Origin: an uncultured Oscillospiraceae bacterium
GTDB taxonomy: Bacteria; Bacillota; Clostridia; Oscillospirales; Ruminococcaceae
DNA: 28,960 nucleotides
Assembly (NCBI GenBank): GCA_958448395.1
Contig: CAUDDP010000022.1
Coordinates: forward strand, 1 to 28,960
Direction of reading: 5' to 3'
Both the position numbers and the translations under genes were made by a program. The notes beneath the pieces are model-generated. The model was not told the origin of the DNA and ran no database searches. It was given only the letters and a program-made list of their open reading frames with translations. Shown here in pieces: positions 7,486 to 14,124 of the stretch (position 1 is the first letter of the stretch; every line of letters begins with the position of its first letter).

Positions 7486-8645
7486 AACAAATTTGTGTTA
7501 ATGTAGTCGGTATAAACCGGCTGCATTCCCTGTTTTAAAATGGCATTGTGGATCTCTGACAAACTGCGGCTGTCAGAAATTTCAAACTGTGCATCACCCT
7601 TCTGTTCTTCTTCCGTGTGTCCACCAATTCCAACATTCACACCAGCAGAAATCTTTGTGGCACAAAGCGGCAACACGTTGTCACGAAATCCAGCACGTTC
7701 TCTGGTAGAAATGGTAATGCTTGCAAACGGCAGGAAAATGCGAAGTGCCAACATCATTTGCAACAACTGTGTTTCATGCACATCATTTTCGGTTGTTTTT
7801 TCATGATTTTTATAGGGACGAAGTCTTGGAAAAGACATCGCAATTTCTGCATGTGGATATTGCTTTTGCAGCAAATACGCATGATAGCCAGCGGCGAACA
7901 TATCGCTTCGGAAGCTGCTCAGCCCCAATAATACTCCAAACCCAACACCACGCATACCGCCCAATATGGCACGTTCCTGTGCATAAAAACGATACGGCAT
8001 ACATCGTTTTGCACCGGCTTGATGCATTTTTTCATAGCAATCCAGATGATAGGTTTCCTGAAAAACCGTGACAAAATCTGCACCGCACTGATTGAGATAC
8101 TGATACTCCTCCACATTCATTGGATATACTTCCAGTCCAATGGTCGGAAAATATTTTTTTGCAATTTGAACCGCTTCACCGATATACTGTACATCCGATG
8201 CCGTGCGGCTTTCGCCTGTTAATAATAGAACTTCCCGCATATCCGTTTTAGCAATTGCCTGCATTTCTTTCTCAATTTCATCTGCTGCCAATCGGCTGCG
8301 ATGAATTTGGTTTTTACAGTTAAAACCACAATATACACACTGATTCTCACAGTAATTGGAAATATAAAGAGGTGTAAACAGCTGCACACAGTTGCCAAAG
8401 TGTTTTTCACGCTCTTGTTTTGCCTTTTCTGCCATCTGTTCCAAAAAGGGTTCTGCTGCCGGAGACAGCAAAGCAGCATAATCCTGTATATTGCAAGTCT
8501 GCTTTCGCAGGACTGCTTTTACATCCGTTTCTGTATACACAGCCTGTTCAAATGCAGTCATCGCTTCCTGAACGACTTCAAACATATGAGAATCCAGTTG
8601 CTGCATATGCGGCTGATAGGTCATCGGGTCATAAATGGTTTGCAT
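7482..8645 (-). CDS. thiH: 2-iminoacetate synthase ThiH (radical SAM)
   Basis: Splits L-tyrosine with a 5'-deoxyadenosyl radical to give dehydroglycine, the nitrogen-carbon unit of the thiazole ring, plus p-cresol. The radical SAM cluster motif is C99, C103, C106 (CENQCVYCGF). Downstream are LLLTGESR (SAM/GGE-type region), GLEVYPMNVEEY, and the BATS-type C-terminal domain with SAGVNVGIGGH. Its 387 residues are normal for ThiH. The ATG follows a GGGGGC-rich SD. ThiH is the oxygen-sensitive alternative to the glycine oxidase ThiO, consistent with an anaerobe. It lies 13 bases after thiG and overlaps tenI by four bases. Confidence 0.95.
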   Translation of the reverse strand: MQTIYDPMTYQPHMQQLDSHMFEVVQEAMTAFEQAVYTETDVKAVLRKQTCNIQDYAALLSPAAEPFLEQMAEKAKQEREKHFGNCVQLFTPLYISNYCENQCVYCGFNCKNQIHRSRLAADEIEKEMQAIAKTDMREVLLLTGESRTASDVQYIGEAVQIAKKYFPTIGLEVYPMNVEEYQYLNQCGADFVTVFQETYHLDCYEKMHQAGAKRCMPYRFYAQERAILGGMRGVGFGVLLGLSSFRSDMFAAGYHAYLLQKQYPHAEIAMSFPRLRPYKNHEKTTENDVHETQLLQMMLALRIFLPFASITISTRERAGFRDNVLPLCATKISAGVNVGIGGHTEEEQKGDAQFEISDSRSLSEIHNAILKQGMQPVYTDYINTNLL

Positions 8646-8658
8646 AACAACGCCCCCT

Positions 8659-9444
8659 TTAATCCTGTAAAAATCCTGTCAATGGACTGGAGGCTTCTGC
8701 ACCTTTGTCCAGCACTCTTCCAAGCTTAGAGAGATATGCCAGTCTACCTGCTTCTACTGCCAAACGAAATGCCGTTGCCATTGCTGCACAGTCGCCTGCC
8801 GTTGCAACAGCAGTATTTGCCATCACCGCAGCAGCTCCCATTTCCATCGCCTCACATGCCTGTGATGGAGCACCAATGCCAGCATCTACAATTATCGGCA
8901 GCTTCATTTCGTCAATGAGAATGCGGATAAAGTCTTTTGTCCGCAATCCCTGATTGCTGCCAATCGGGGCACCCAATGGCATAATGGCAGCTGCTCCAGC
9001 ATCCTCCAACTTACGGGCAGCAATCAAATCTGGATACATATAGGGCAGTACAACAAACCCTTCCTTTGCCAGCTGACGAGTTGCCTTAATGGTTTCCTCA
9101 TTGTCGGGCAACAGATATTTGGAATCATGAATCACTTCTACCTTTACAAAGTCACCACAGCCAAGTTCTCTGGACAGACGTGCAATCCGAATGGCTTCTT
9201 CTGCATTTCTGGCACCAGAAGTATTCGGTAGCAACGTAATGTTTTTTGGTAAAAAGTCTAAAATGTTTTCCTTGCTATCAGCATTGGCACGACGCAGTGC
9301 AATGGTTGCGATTTCACTTCCACCGTATTCCATAACAGTCTGAATCAAGGAAAGCGAAAACTTTCCAGAACCTAAAATAAAACGAGAATGAAATATATGG
9401 CCGCCTAAGATGAATACATCATCCGGATATTGTTTTGTTTGCAT
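8659..9444 (-). CDS. thiG: Thiazole synthase ThiG
   Basis: Condenses 1-deoxyxylulose 5-phosphate, dehydroglycine and the ThiS thiocarboxylate into the thiazole phosphate of thiamine. It is a 261-residue TIM barrel. The lysine expected to form the Schiff base is K101 in FVKVEVIHDSKYLLPD. Other family motifs are SRFILGSGKFS, LPNTSGARNAEEA, MPLGAPIGSNQGL and VDAGIGAPSQACEAMEMGA, and the C-terminus is SPLTGF. The AGGAGG site is eight bases before the ATG and the gene begins 16 bases after thiS. Its substrate is made by Dxs, encoded later in this window. Confidence 0.96.
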   Translation of the reverse strand: MQTKQYPDDVFILGGHIFHSRFILGSGKFSLSLIQTVMEYGGSEIATIALRRANADSKENILDFLPKNITLLPNTSGARNAEEAIRIARLSRELGCGDFVKVEVIHDSKYLLPDNEETIKATRQLAKEGFVVLPYMYPDLIAARKLEDAGAAAIMPLGAPIGSNQGLRTKDFIRILIDEMKLPIIVDAGIGAPSQACEAMEMGAAAVMANTAVATAGDCAAMATAFRLAVEAGRLAYLSKLGRVLDKGAEASSPLTGFLQD

Positions 9445-9460
9445 CTTGATTTCCTCCTAT

Positions 9461-9664
9461 TCATTTTGCCTGTCCGCCGCCCATAAAATGGACAACCTCC
9501 AGAATATCCATATCTTGCAGTATCACTTCCGGATAGGTTTCTTTGGGTACAATTTCTTCATTGCGTTCCACTGCAATGGTACGAATATCATATCCTTGTG
9601 CAGTTAAAAAATCCTCTAGGGAAACCGGCTTTTCTAGTGCCATTTCGATTCCGTTGACACGCAT
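9461..9664 (-). CDS. thiS: Sulfur carrier protein ThiS with a C-terminal extension
   Basis: Ubiquitin-like carrier whose C-terminal glycine is adenylated by ThiF and converted to a thiocarboxylate that gives sulfur to ThiG. The 67 residues contain MRVNGI, LEDFLTAQGYD, VERNEEIVPKETY and the terminal strand MDILEVVHFMGGG, all typical. The oddity is the end: ThiS normally stops at its Gly-Gly or Gly-Gly-Gly, but this frame runs on through Gln-Ala-Lys before TGA. Unless those three residues are removed, the usual chemistry on the C-terminal glycine is not possible. The ATG has AAAGGAG upstream. It is the first gene of the thi operon. No thiF lies in the window. Confidence 0.92.
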   Translation of the reverse strand: MRVNGIEMALEKPVSLEDFLTAQGYDIRTIAVERNEEIVPKETYPEVILQDMDILEVVHFMGGGQAK

Positions 9665-9701
9665 TTGTCACCACTCCTTTTTCTTTTTCGCAAATAGACA
9701 G

Positions 9702-9733
9702 AAAAAGGGCTGCACCCACAGGTGGTGCACCCC
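9702..9733 (-). terminator. Terminator-like hairpin in the thi operon leader
   Basis: On the minus strand a 10-bp stem with one mismatch (9733-9724 with 9717-9707, loop of 6), flanked by an A-run and followed by TTTTT, lies between the thi promoter and thiS. It looks like an attenuator. The left arm contains GGGGTGC, recalling the start of a TPP riboswitch, but the CTGAGA and ACCTGA elements are absent, so I do not call one. Because A and T tracts flank both sides, it could act in either direction. Confidence 0.65.
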
Positions 9734-9761
9734 ATTTTTTGAAAGCTATGTTGCTGTCATT

Positions 9762-9790
9762 AGTATAGCAGACTTTTTTGAACTTGTCAA
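9762..9790 (-). promoter_or_regulatory. Promoter of the thiSGH-tenI operon
   Basis: Minus strand TTGACA (9790-9785), 17-bp spacer, TATACT (9767-9762). The start would be near 9755, giving a leader of about 90 nt that contains the hairpin at 9702-9733. Confidence 0.85.
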
Positions 9791-9848
9791 CAGGATTGCA
9801 GCAGAAATTTACGAAAAGTACACTCTATTCAGTATACTTTTAATCGTT

Positions 9849-10055
9849 TTAATTATAAGCATAATCATATGCATCCTGATAAAAATCACTGTAATCTTCA
9901 AGCTCGTCATCATTGAGCTTCCCGTCTCCATCATAGTCCCATGATTTTGCATCAAACAGATCTTTCTCACCGCTACTTGAACTGCCACAGCCTGTAGCCA
10001 TAACTACCATACTCCCCATTGTTATGATTGCAAGAATGATACTCAACTTTTTCAT
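9849..10055 (-). CDS. Small lipoprotein with a single EF-hand loop
   Basis: A 68-residue secreted lipoprotein of unknown role. The signal peptide (MKKLSIILAIITMGSMVVMA) ends in a lipobox-like ATGC with C23 as the lipidated residue. After a Ser-rich spacer comes a complete 12-residue EF-hand loop, DYDGDGKLNDDE (residues 40-51), so it probably binds one calcium ion. A Tyr/Asp-rich helix completes it (YSDFYQDAYDYAYN). GGAGG lies nine bases ahead of the ATG. A possible tiny ORF precedes it at 10083-10115. A TATAAT-like box is at 10172-10167 but I see no matching -35. Confidence 0.75.
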   Translation of the reverse strand: MKKLSIILAIITMGSMVVMATGCGSSSSGEKDLFDAKSWDYDGDGKLNDDELEDYSDFYQDAYDYAYN

Positions 10056-10082
10056 TTTTATTTCCTCCGATATAATATTTTT

Positions 10083-10115
10083 TCATAATGTGCCACGTTT
10101 TTTACACACTTTCAT
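10083..10115 (-). CDS. Possible 10-residue upstream peptide (MKVCKKRGTL)
   Basis: A minus-strand frame with an ideal ribosome site (AGGAGG at 10128-10123, seven bases before the ATG) encodes ten residues and stops 27 bases before the EF-hand lipoprotein start. The strength of the SD relative to the size of the frame suggests a leader peptide or short ORF that may influence the downstream gene. A second in-frame ATG two codons earlier is too close to the SD. Function unknown, and chance remains possible. Confidence 0.35.
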   Translation of the reverse strand: MKVCKKRGTL

Positions 10116-10257
10116 ACGCATCCCTCCTGATCAAATGATTCTCTCAAAGCCATTCGGCTATATTTTATTATAACAAAGCACCCCTTCAAAAGATAGACTC
10201 ATTTTTGCTATCATTTTGCAAGATAGTTTCATTGCAGATCTGTTTACACATCTAAAA

Positions 10258-10297
10258 TAAAAAAGAAGCCACCATCATATTACAGATGGCAGCTTCT
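10258..10297 (-). terminator. Intrinsic terminator, minus strand
   Basis: The stem is formed by 10297-10285 with 10276-10264 (6 bp, a 2x2 internal loop, then 5 bp; 8-nt loop) and is followed on the minus strand by TTTTTTATTTT. It begins ten bases after the stop of the possible gene tail at 10308 and may also end the ribbon-helix-helix transcript. Confidence 0.65.
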
Positions 10298-10307
10298 GAA
10301 GCGGAGT

Positions 10308-10424
10308 TTATAAAGCTTTCATGTTCATTTTAGTTTCATAATCTAACATGATATGCAAACTATGTTCTATGCATCCGCAACACCCCCATTTAATAAAAAA
10401 ACAATTTACCGATAACCTGCGATA
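10308..10424 (-). pseudogene. Possible 3' remnant of a lost gene
   Basis: A 38-codon open stretch without a usable start reads like a protein tail (Cys-rich WGCCGCIEHS, then LHIMLDYETKMNMKAL) and stops at 10308-10310, directly before a terminator hairpin. The position immediately upstream of a terminator suggests a real gene once ended here. I do not recognise the family. It lies downstream of the ribbon-helix-helix gene and could be what is left of its partner. Confidence 0.25.
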
Positions 10425-10558
10425 TTATTCCAAATGACACCATGCAGATCTGATGTACTGGATGATTAGTCCACTTACTGATTCATTATTCTTATATGTC
10501 AGCTTCTCAAACTACTTTATCAATGGAATAAATCTTTGACTCCATTTAATAATTGCAG

Positions 10559-10747
10559 TCATTTCTGCTTGATTTCATCGCTATCTTCTGTATCAGCATT
10601 GTCAAGTGCAAACTCTATACACGATATCACAAGCTGATTGAGAGATATGGAATTCTTCGCTGCAAGCATTTCAAGCTTCTGTGCAATCGGTTCCGGTATC
10701 CGTATGGTTTTTGTTACATTCTCATACCCTTTTGGAATTTTGAACAT
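10559..10747 (-). CDS. Small ribbon-helix-helix DNA-binding protein
   Basis: A 62-residue protein with the Arc/CopG/HicB-type pattern: a short basic beta strand (VTKTIRIPE, residues 11-19) then two helices (PIAQKLEMLAAKNS, and SLNQLVISCIEFALDN). Such proteins dimerise and bind short operators, often as antitoxins or autoregulators. The start is fixed by an in-frame TGA four codons upstream. The local SD is poor (GCGGA very close to the ATG). No toxin or membrane partner is adjacent; the next recognisable gene downstream is the EF-hand lipoprotein after a terminator. It has its own promoter. The fold is well supported; the role is unknown. Confidence 0.72.
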   Translation of the reverse strand: MFKIPKGYENVTKTIRIPEPIAQKLEMLAAKNSISLNQLVISCIEFALDNADTEDSDEIKQK

Positions 10748-10850
10748 ATCCGCTTTTCAGGCACAGATCTACCATACCCCTTAAACGATTCCCATTCTGT
10801 GCCCTTTCCTCCGCTTTTATTTGCATAAGGGCTCTGTATGGTATATATCA

Positions 10851-10879
10851 ATTATATCACATTATTACAAAACTTGCAA
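10851..10879 (-). promoter_or_regulatory. Promoter of the ribbon-helix-helix gene
   Basis: Minus strand TTGCAA (10879-10874), 17-bp spacer, TATAAT (10856-10851). The leader is about 100 nt and contains a better ribosome site (GCGGAGG) ahead of a four-codon ATG frame than the one ahead of the real gene. Confidence 0.78.
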
Positions 10880-10912
10880 ACAGTTCAAAATTATTTTTTA
10901 TGAAAACAACAA

Positions 10913-10948
10913 ACGGGAATCCATCTTTATTTTAAAGTGGATTCCCGT
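10913..10948 (-). terminator. Terminator of the HAD phosphatase gene
   Basis: An 11-bp stem (10948-10938 with 10923-10913) topped by five further pairs after a one-base bulge, with the minus-strand RNA continuing into a U-rich tail. It lies 30 bases after the phosphatase stop codon. Confidence 0.8.
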
Positions 10949-10977
10949 GATTCAATCTTTTGAAATGTAACAACGAA

Positions 10978-11820
10978 TTATAAAATTAAGATGCCATTCT
11001 GCATATGTGCCTGCAAGAAGTTTGCAACACCATCTTCCTCATTGGAGGCTGTCACAACACTGGCGGCTTCCAGACAAACTGTTGATGCGTTTTGCACGGC
11101 TACTCCTACACCTGCCCATTGCAACATAGCAGCATCATTATCTGCATTGCCAAATGCAAGCACCTCAGATTGCTTTACTCCAAGTCGTTCTGCAAGTGTT
11201 TGCAGCATAGACTCTTTTCCAGCAAGCAAATGCATGATTTCTACCAAACGATGGCCGGAGGAAGTAATACGGATTCCTGACACCTGCTCTAACAATTCTG
11301 CTGTAACATGTCTCTGCTGTTCATCTGTTATACAGGAAAAATCAAAGCCTTCAATTTCCTGTATGTGTTTCATAGCAAATGCTGCTAAATCTGTCTCTGG
11401 TATTCTGGTTTGTTGAATATACGCCGCCGCTTTTTTCTCACGCCCATAAGCTCTCGGATTGGCAACATAGGCACTGGAAGCATGTGCTTCACCATTGCAG
11501 AAAACTTCTAATGGTGCACTGCAAGTTTGAGCATACTGCAAAATCTGCCGAACAGTCTGCTCGGACAGTATATGGGTCAGCAGCTTTTTCTGCGATGACA
11601 AATCATAAAGAGAAGCACCATTGGAGGTAATTGCATATGTGATACCTGAAATCAAGAACAACTCCTGCGGCAGCGTATGAAAACTTCTTCCACTTGCGAT
11701 GACAACATGACAACCTGTTGCTGCAAGCTGTGTTAAAATCTGTTTTGTAAAAAGAGAAATAGAACCATCATTGTGCAAAACAGTTTCGTCCAAATCTAAT
11801 GCTATTAGTCTAATTTTCAT
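10978..11820 (-). CDS. Cof-type HAD-superfamily phosphatase
   Basis: Cytoplasmic phosphatase of the Cof/YbiV group, which acts on sugar phosphates, flavin or pyridoxal phosphates; the substrate cannot be told from sequence. Motif I is DLDET with nucleophile D9 and acid/base D11. Motif II is VVIASGR. The cap domain occupies roughly residues 80-190. The motif III/IV region has GKESMLQTLAERLGV and FGNADNDAAML, where the first Asp of the usual GDxxND is Asn, a common variant. The start is ATG 11820 because AAAGGA sits seven bases upstream; a TTG six codons earlier overlaps that SD. The 280 residues are normal. It diverges from the kinase gene. Confidence 0.88.
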   Translation of the reverse strand: MKIRLIALDLDETVLHNDGSISLFTKQILTQLAATGCHVVIASGRSFHTLPQELFLISGITYAITSNGASLYDLSSQKKLLTHILSEQTVRQILQYAQTCSAPLEVFCNGEAHASSAYVANPRAYGREKKAAAYIQQTRIPETDLAAFAMKHIQEIEGFDFSCITDEQQRHVTAELLEQVSGIRITSSGHRLVEIMHLLAGKESMLQTLAERLGVKQSEVLAFGNADNDAAMLQWAGVGVAVQNASTVCLEAASVVTASNEEDGVANFLQAHMQNGILIL

Positions 11821-11862
11821 AAGAACATCCTTTCTCAAAATTGTAAAAATTCATAAAACCAA

Positions 11863-11890
11863 TTGAAGTATTATAAAAATATGATATAAT
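11863..11890 (+). promoter_or_regulatory. Promoter of the uridine-kinase-like gene
   Basis: TTGAAG (11863-11868), 16-bp spacer, TATAAT (11885-11890). Its -10 box overlaps the -10 box of the opposite promoter at 11886-11914. Confidence 0.72.
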
Positions 11891-11914
11891 ATAAAGAGAA
11901 TCCCCTGTTTGCAA
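11886..11914 (-). promoter_or_regulatory. Promoter of the HAD phosphatase gene
   Basis: Minus strand TTGCAA (11914-11909), 17-bp spacer, TATTAT (11891-11886). It shares its -10 region with the plus-strand kinase promoter, so one polymerase would block the other. Confidence 0.68.
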
Positions 11915-11963
11915 GAAATAAACAGTTTTCTCTGTAATACATAATAGCAAGGAGACAGATTTT

Positions 11964-12893
11964 ATGCAATCTATATTTCTAACTGATGTACAATATGAAT
12001 TAAGAAGTAATCCTCAAAAGTATATTGAAAAAATAGAACAAGAACACTGGCAACAACTCATAAAAATCGTTACTTCCATGAAAGAACAACAGAACACCTG
12101 CCCCATTCTGCTGCTATCCGGACCATCTGGTTCCGGAAAAACCATTACTGCTATGATGATAGAATCTATTCTCGACCACATTGGTTTAGAAACGCATACA
12201 CTTTCTATGGATAATTATTTTAAAAGCATGACAGTAGAAGAACAACAGCTTGCAGAAATCGGAAAATTTGATTTGGAGTCACCAGAACGGGTGGATATTC
12301 CGTTTCTCAATACACAACTGAAAGATATTCGAGACGGAAAACCAGTTGCTCTGCCGAAATATGACTTCCGCATTGCAAAGCGAATCCCATCTGGAAAAAT
12401 ACTACAACGAAAGCCACAGGAATTGGTCATTTTGGAAGGGATTCACGCCCTAAATCCATCTGTGATCACACTCTCTGATAAAGAAGCGGCACGCTGCTAT
12501 GTCAGCGTACAAACAGCATTGCGAACGAGTTCAAATATGCTGATACCACCGTCTTATATTCGACTTATGCGTCGCATGATACGAGATTTAAAATACCGAA
12601 AACGTTCCCTTACTAACACCATTCATATGCATCGCTCTGTACAAATCGGCGAAGATACCTTTATCACACCCTACCAAAAGCTTGCCAACTATACTGTTAA
12701 TACATTTTTACCATATGAAACCTTTGCCTATGGAGCGATTTTTCAACAGATACCAGAAGCAATGGAAATCGCACAGCAAATACCTGAATTGGCAGCTATG
12801 CTACAAGCAGCCATACCATTTTCGCTAGACTGGATCCCAGAAACCTCACTGATACGGGAATTCATCGGCAATAGCATATATTATAATAAATAA
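11964..12893 (+). CDS. Uridine kinase-like / phosphoribulokinase-family P-loop kinase
   Basis: Probable cytoplasmic nucleoside kinase. After a 48-residue N-terminal helix region comes Walker A GPSGSGKT (53-60). The uridine-kinase substrate motif MDNYFKS, then PKYDFRIAKR and VILEGIHALNP (the Walker B region) follow. Downstream is an Arg-rich lid (RLMRRMIRDLKYRKRS) and the VNTFLPYE segment seen in clostridial relatives. Typical bacterial udk is about 210 residues; this 309-residue form resembles the kinase half of longer clostridial 'nucleoside kinase' proteins but lacks their N-terminal TGS/ThrRS-like domain. SD AAGGAGA precedes the ATG by nine bases. It is single-gene and converges on the C39-like lipoprotein gene with 32 bases between and no clear terminator. 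The substrate is inferred only. Confidence 0.82.
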   Translation: MQSIFLTDVQYELRSNPQKYIEKIEQEHWQQLIKIVTSMKEQQNTCPILLLSGPSGSGKTITAMMIESILDHIGLETHTLSMDNYFKSMTVEEQQLAEIGKFDLESPERVDIPFLNTQLKDIRDGKPVALPKYDFRIAKRIPSGKILQRKPQELVILEGIHALNPSVITLSDKEAARCYVSVQTALRTSSNMLIPPSYIRLMRRMIRDLKYRKRSLTNTIHMHRSVQIGEDTFITPYQKLANYTVNTFLPYETFAYGAIFQQIPEAMEIAQQIPELAAMLQAAIPFSLDWIPETSLIREFIGNSIYYNK

Positions 12894-12925
12894 AGTTTTA
12901 TTATAATATAATTAAAAGTATATTG

Positions 12926-13717
12926 TCAATAGATTGTCATTGCTCTTCTATGCATATCATCATAAACTTCAAAATAACGTTCCATCTCATAGGTAACATC
13001 GCCATTTAGTGGATCACATACATAGACGGTATTTGTCTCTTTGTCATATCCATGCAATAAAACACAATGTTCCAGTTCACACCACATCACTTCTTCTCCG
13101 TCCTCAGTTGTCCAGCCAATCTCCTCATACACATCATAAAGTCCAATGGTAATCCACATCACAACTGGATAGCCATTTGCTACATAGCGACAAATCGTTT
13201 CTTCCCTGCTGCCAGTGAGGTCAATCGCTTTTTGTTCACACTTTTGTGTCTGTAAATACTGATCTGCTGCATCAACTAATACAGGTGCATAGCATCCAAA
13301 TCCATTATCTGCATCTGGTGTGCCAACATAAGCGTCATCTAATGTGTATTTCGCAGTATCATATGTACAAAATAAATAATCATTTGCCATCGTCTCTTTC
13401 TCCACATCAAAACCAAGGTATTGCAGCAATGTCGTTAAAGAGGTGATTTCACAGCCTGTTGGCAACTCTGGATTTTGAAAAATAGGCTCTACTTCCAATA
13501 CAACACGTTCCGGAATGGTTTCCAACAACTGCGGTGTTCGTTCTGTTGTTGTAACAATTGTAGTTTGTACTGTAGTAGTTTGTTCCTCCCGCTGCGTAGA
13601 TAAACTGAACGTTTCTTGTTCAATTTTAGATACTAAGGAATCTGAAGATGCTGTACAGGCACAGAACAGAAATGTGGCAGTAATCCCACTAAAAAGAAGA
13701 AAACCGCAATGTTTCAT
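12926..13717 (-). CDS. C39-like peptidase-fold lipoprotein
   Basis: Secreted lipoprotein with a papain-like C39 family-2 domain. The signal peptide ends at a lipobox-like LFCAC (C21). A Thr-rich linker (about residues 40-62) leads to the domain, in which PTGCEITSLTTLLQYLG gives the catalytic C89. The matching H217 is in LEHCVLLHGYD and D235 is in VCDPLNG. The triad therefore looks complete, so it may cut peptides or isopeptides at the cell surface; relatives often have no proven substrate. The start is ATG 13717, because the SD (GGAGGT) lies seven bases before it and overlaps an in-frame ATG at 13732. The 263-residue product is typical of ruminococcal surface lipoproteins with a Ser/Thr-rich spacer. 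Confidence 0.85.
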   Translation of the reverse strand: MKHCGFLLFSGITATFLFCACTASSDSLVSKIEQETFSLSTQREEQTTTVQTTIVTTTERTPQLLETIPERVVLEVEPIFQNPELPTGCEITSLTTLLQYLGFDVEKETMANDYLFCTYDTAKYTLDDAYVGTPDADNGFGCYAPVLVDAADQYLQTQKCEQKAIDLTGSREETICRYVANGYPVVMWITIGLYDVYEEIGWTTEDGEEVMWCELEHCVLLHGYDKETNTVYVCDPLNGDVTYEMERYFEVYDDMHRRAMTIY

Positions 13718-13788
13718 CAAACCAACCTCCATTGGATTTCAAAGATATAAAAAACACTCAAAAACTAAATAAAATCATACTGAGACTC

Positions 13789-13817
13789 ATTATACACCCC
13801 TACAGTTAAATTTGCAA
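13789..13817 (-). promoter_or_regulatory. Promoter of the C39-like lipoprotein gene
   Basis: Minus strand TTGCAA (13817-13812), 17-bp spacer, TATAAT (13794-13789); leader about 65 nt. Confidence 0.82.
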
Positions 13818-13984
13818 GTACCCTGTAAAATATTCAGAAATATGGAAAGGATGCTCTTATTTTAAAATAAAATTTGTGTTTAATTTTGATATTATCATAA
13901 AAATTTTAAACAATTTAATTTTTTGTAACATTGCAAGTTTCCTTTGGAAATGCGATTATCCACTGCTCCCAAATGGCCATAAAT
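13818..13984. other. AT-rich spacer between divergent promoters
   Basis: This spacer separates the C39-like lipoprotein and glycosyltransferase promoters; the full gene-free stretch is 13718-14124. The spacer holds a 14-bp perfect A/T palindrome (13857-13870). Another 10-bp palindrome, ATCATATGAT (14021-14030), sits at the expected transcript start of the glycosyltransferase gene. Either could be an operator, but both are A/T-dominated and may be chance. I see no gene in it. Confidence 0.4.
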
Positions 13985-14013
13985 TTGACTTTTTCTCGCT
14001 TATGTGCTATAAT
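13985..14013 (+). promoter_or_regulatory. Promoter of the glycosyltransferase gene
   Basis: TTGACT (13985-13990), 17-bp spacer, TATAAT (14008-14013). The transcript start near 14020 leaves a leader of about 105 nt. Confidence 0.82.
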
Positions 14014-14124
14014 AATAAAAATCATATGATAGGCATCTGACCATGCAGGGAATTGGTAATCGTTTCTTGCTCTGAAAGCAGGTTTCATTTTGCATCAAAA
14101 ATCAACACCCTCGGAGGAAACAGC

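Larger units (their letters stand above)
10116..10558. other. 443-base stretch without an intact gene
   Basis: AT-rich. On the minus strand it holds the ribosome site of the small upstream peptide, a TATAAT-like box (10172-10167), a terminator hairpin at 10264-10297, and a possible gene tail at 10308-10424. Between about 10425 and 10558 I see nothing. Confidence 0.5.

Noticed and set aside
9700..9740. TPP riboswitch upstream of thiS
   Set aside because: Only GGGGTGC resembles the THI-box; CTGAGA, ACCTGA and the two-arm layout are missing, and the element is just one hairpin with a U-run.
10140..10560. CRISPR array, tRNA or mobile element in the gene-poor stretch
   Set aside because: No direct repeats with spacers, no tRNA cloverleaf, and no transposase or terminal repeats visible.
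13857..13870. 14-bp palindrome as a repressor operator
   Set aside because: It is made only of A and T in very AT-rich spacer DNA, so chance is a sufficient explanation.
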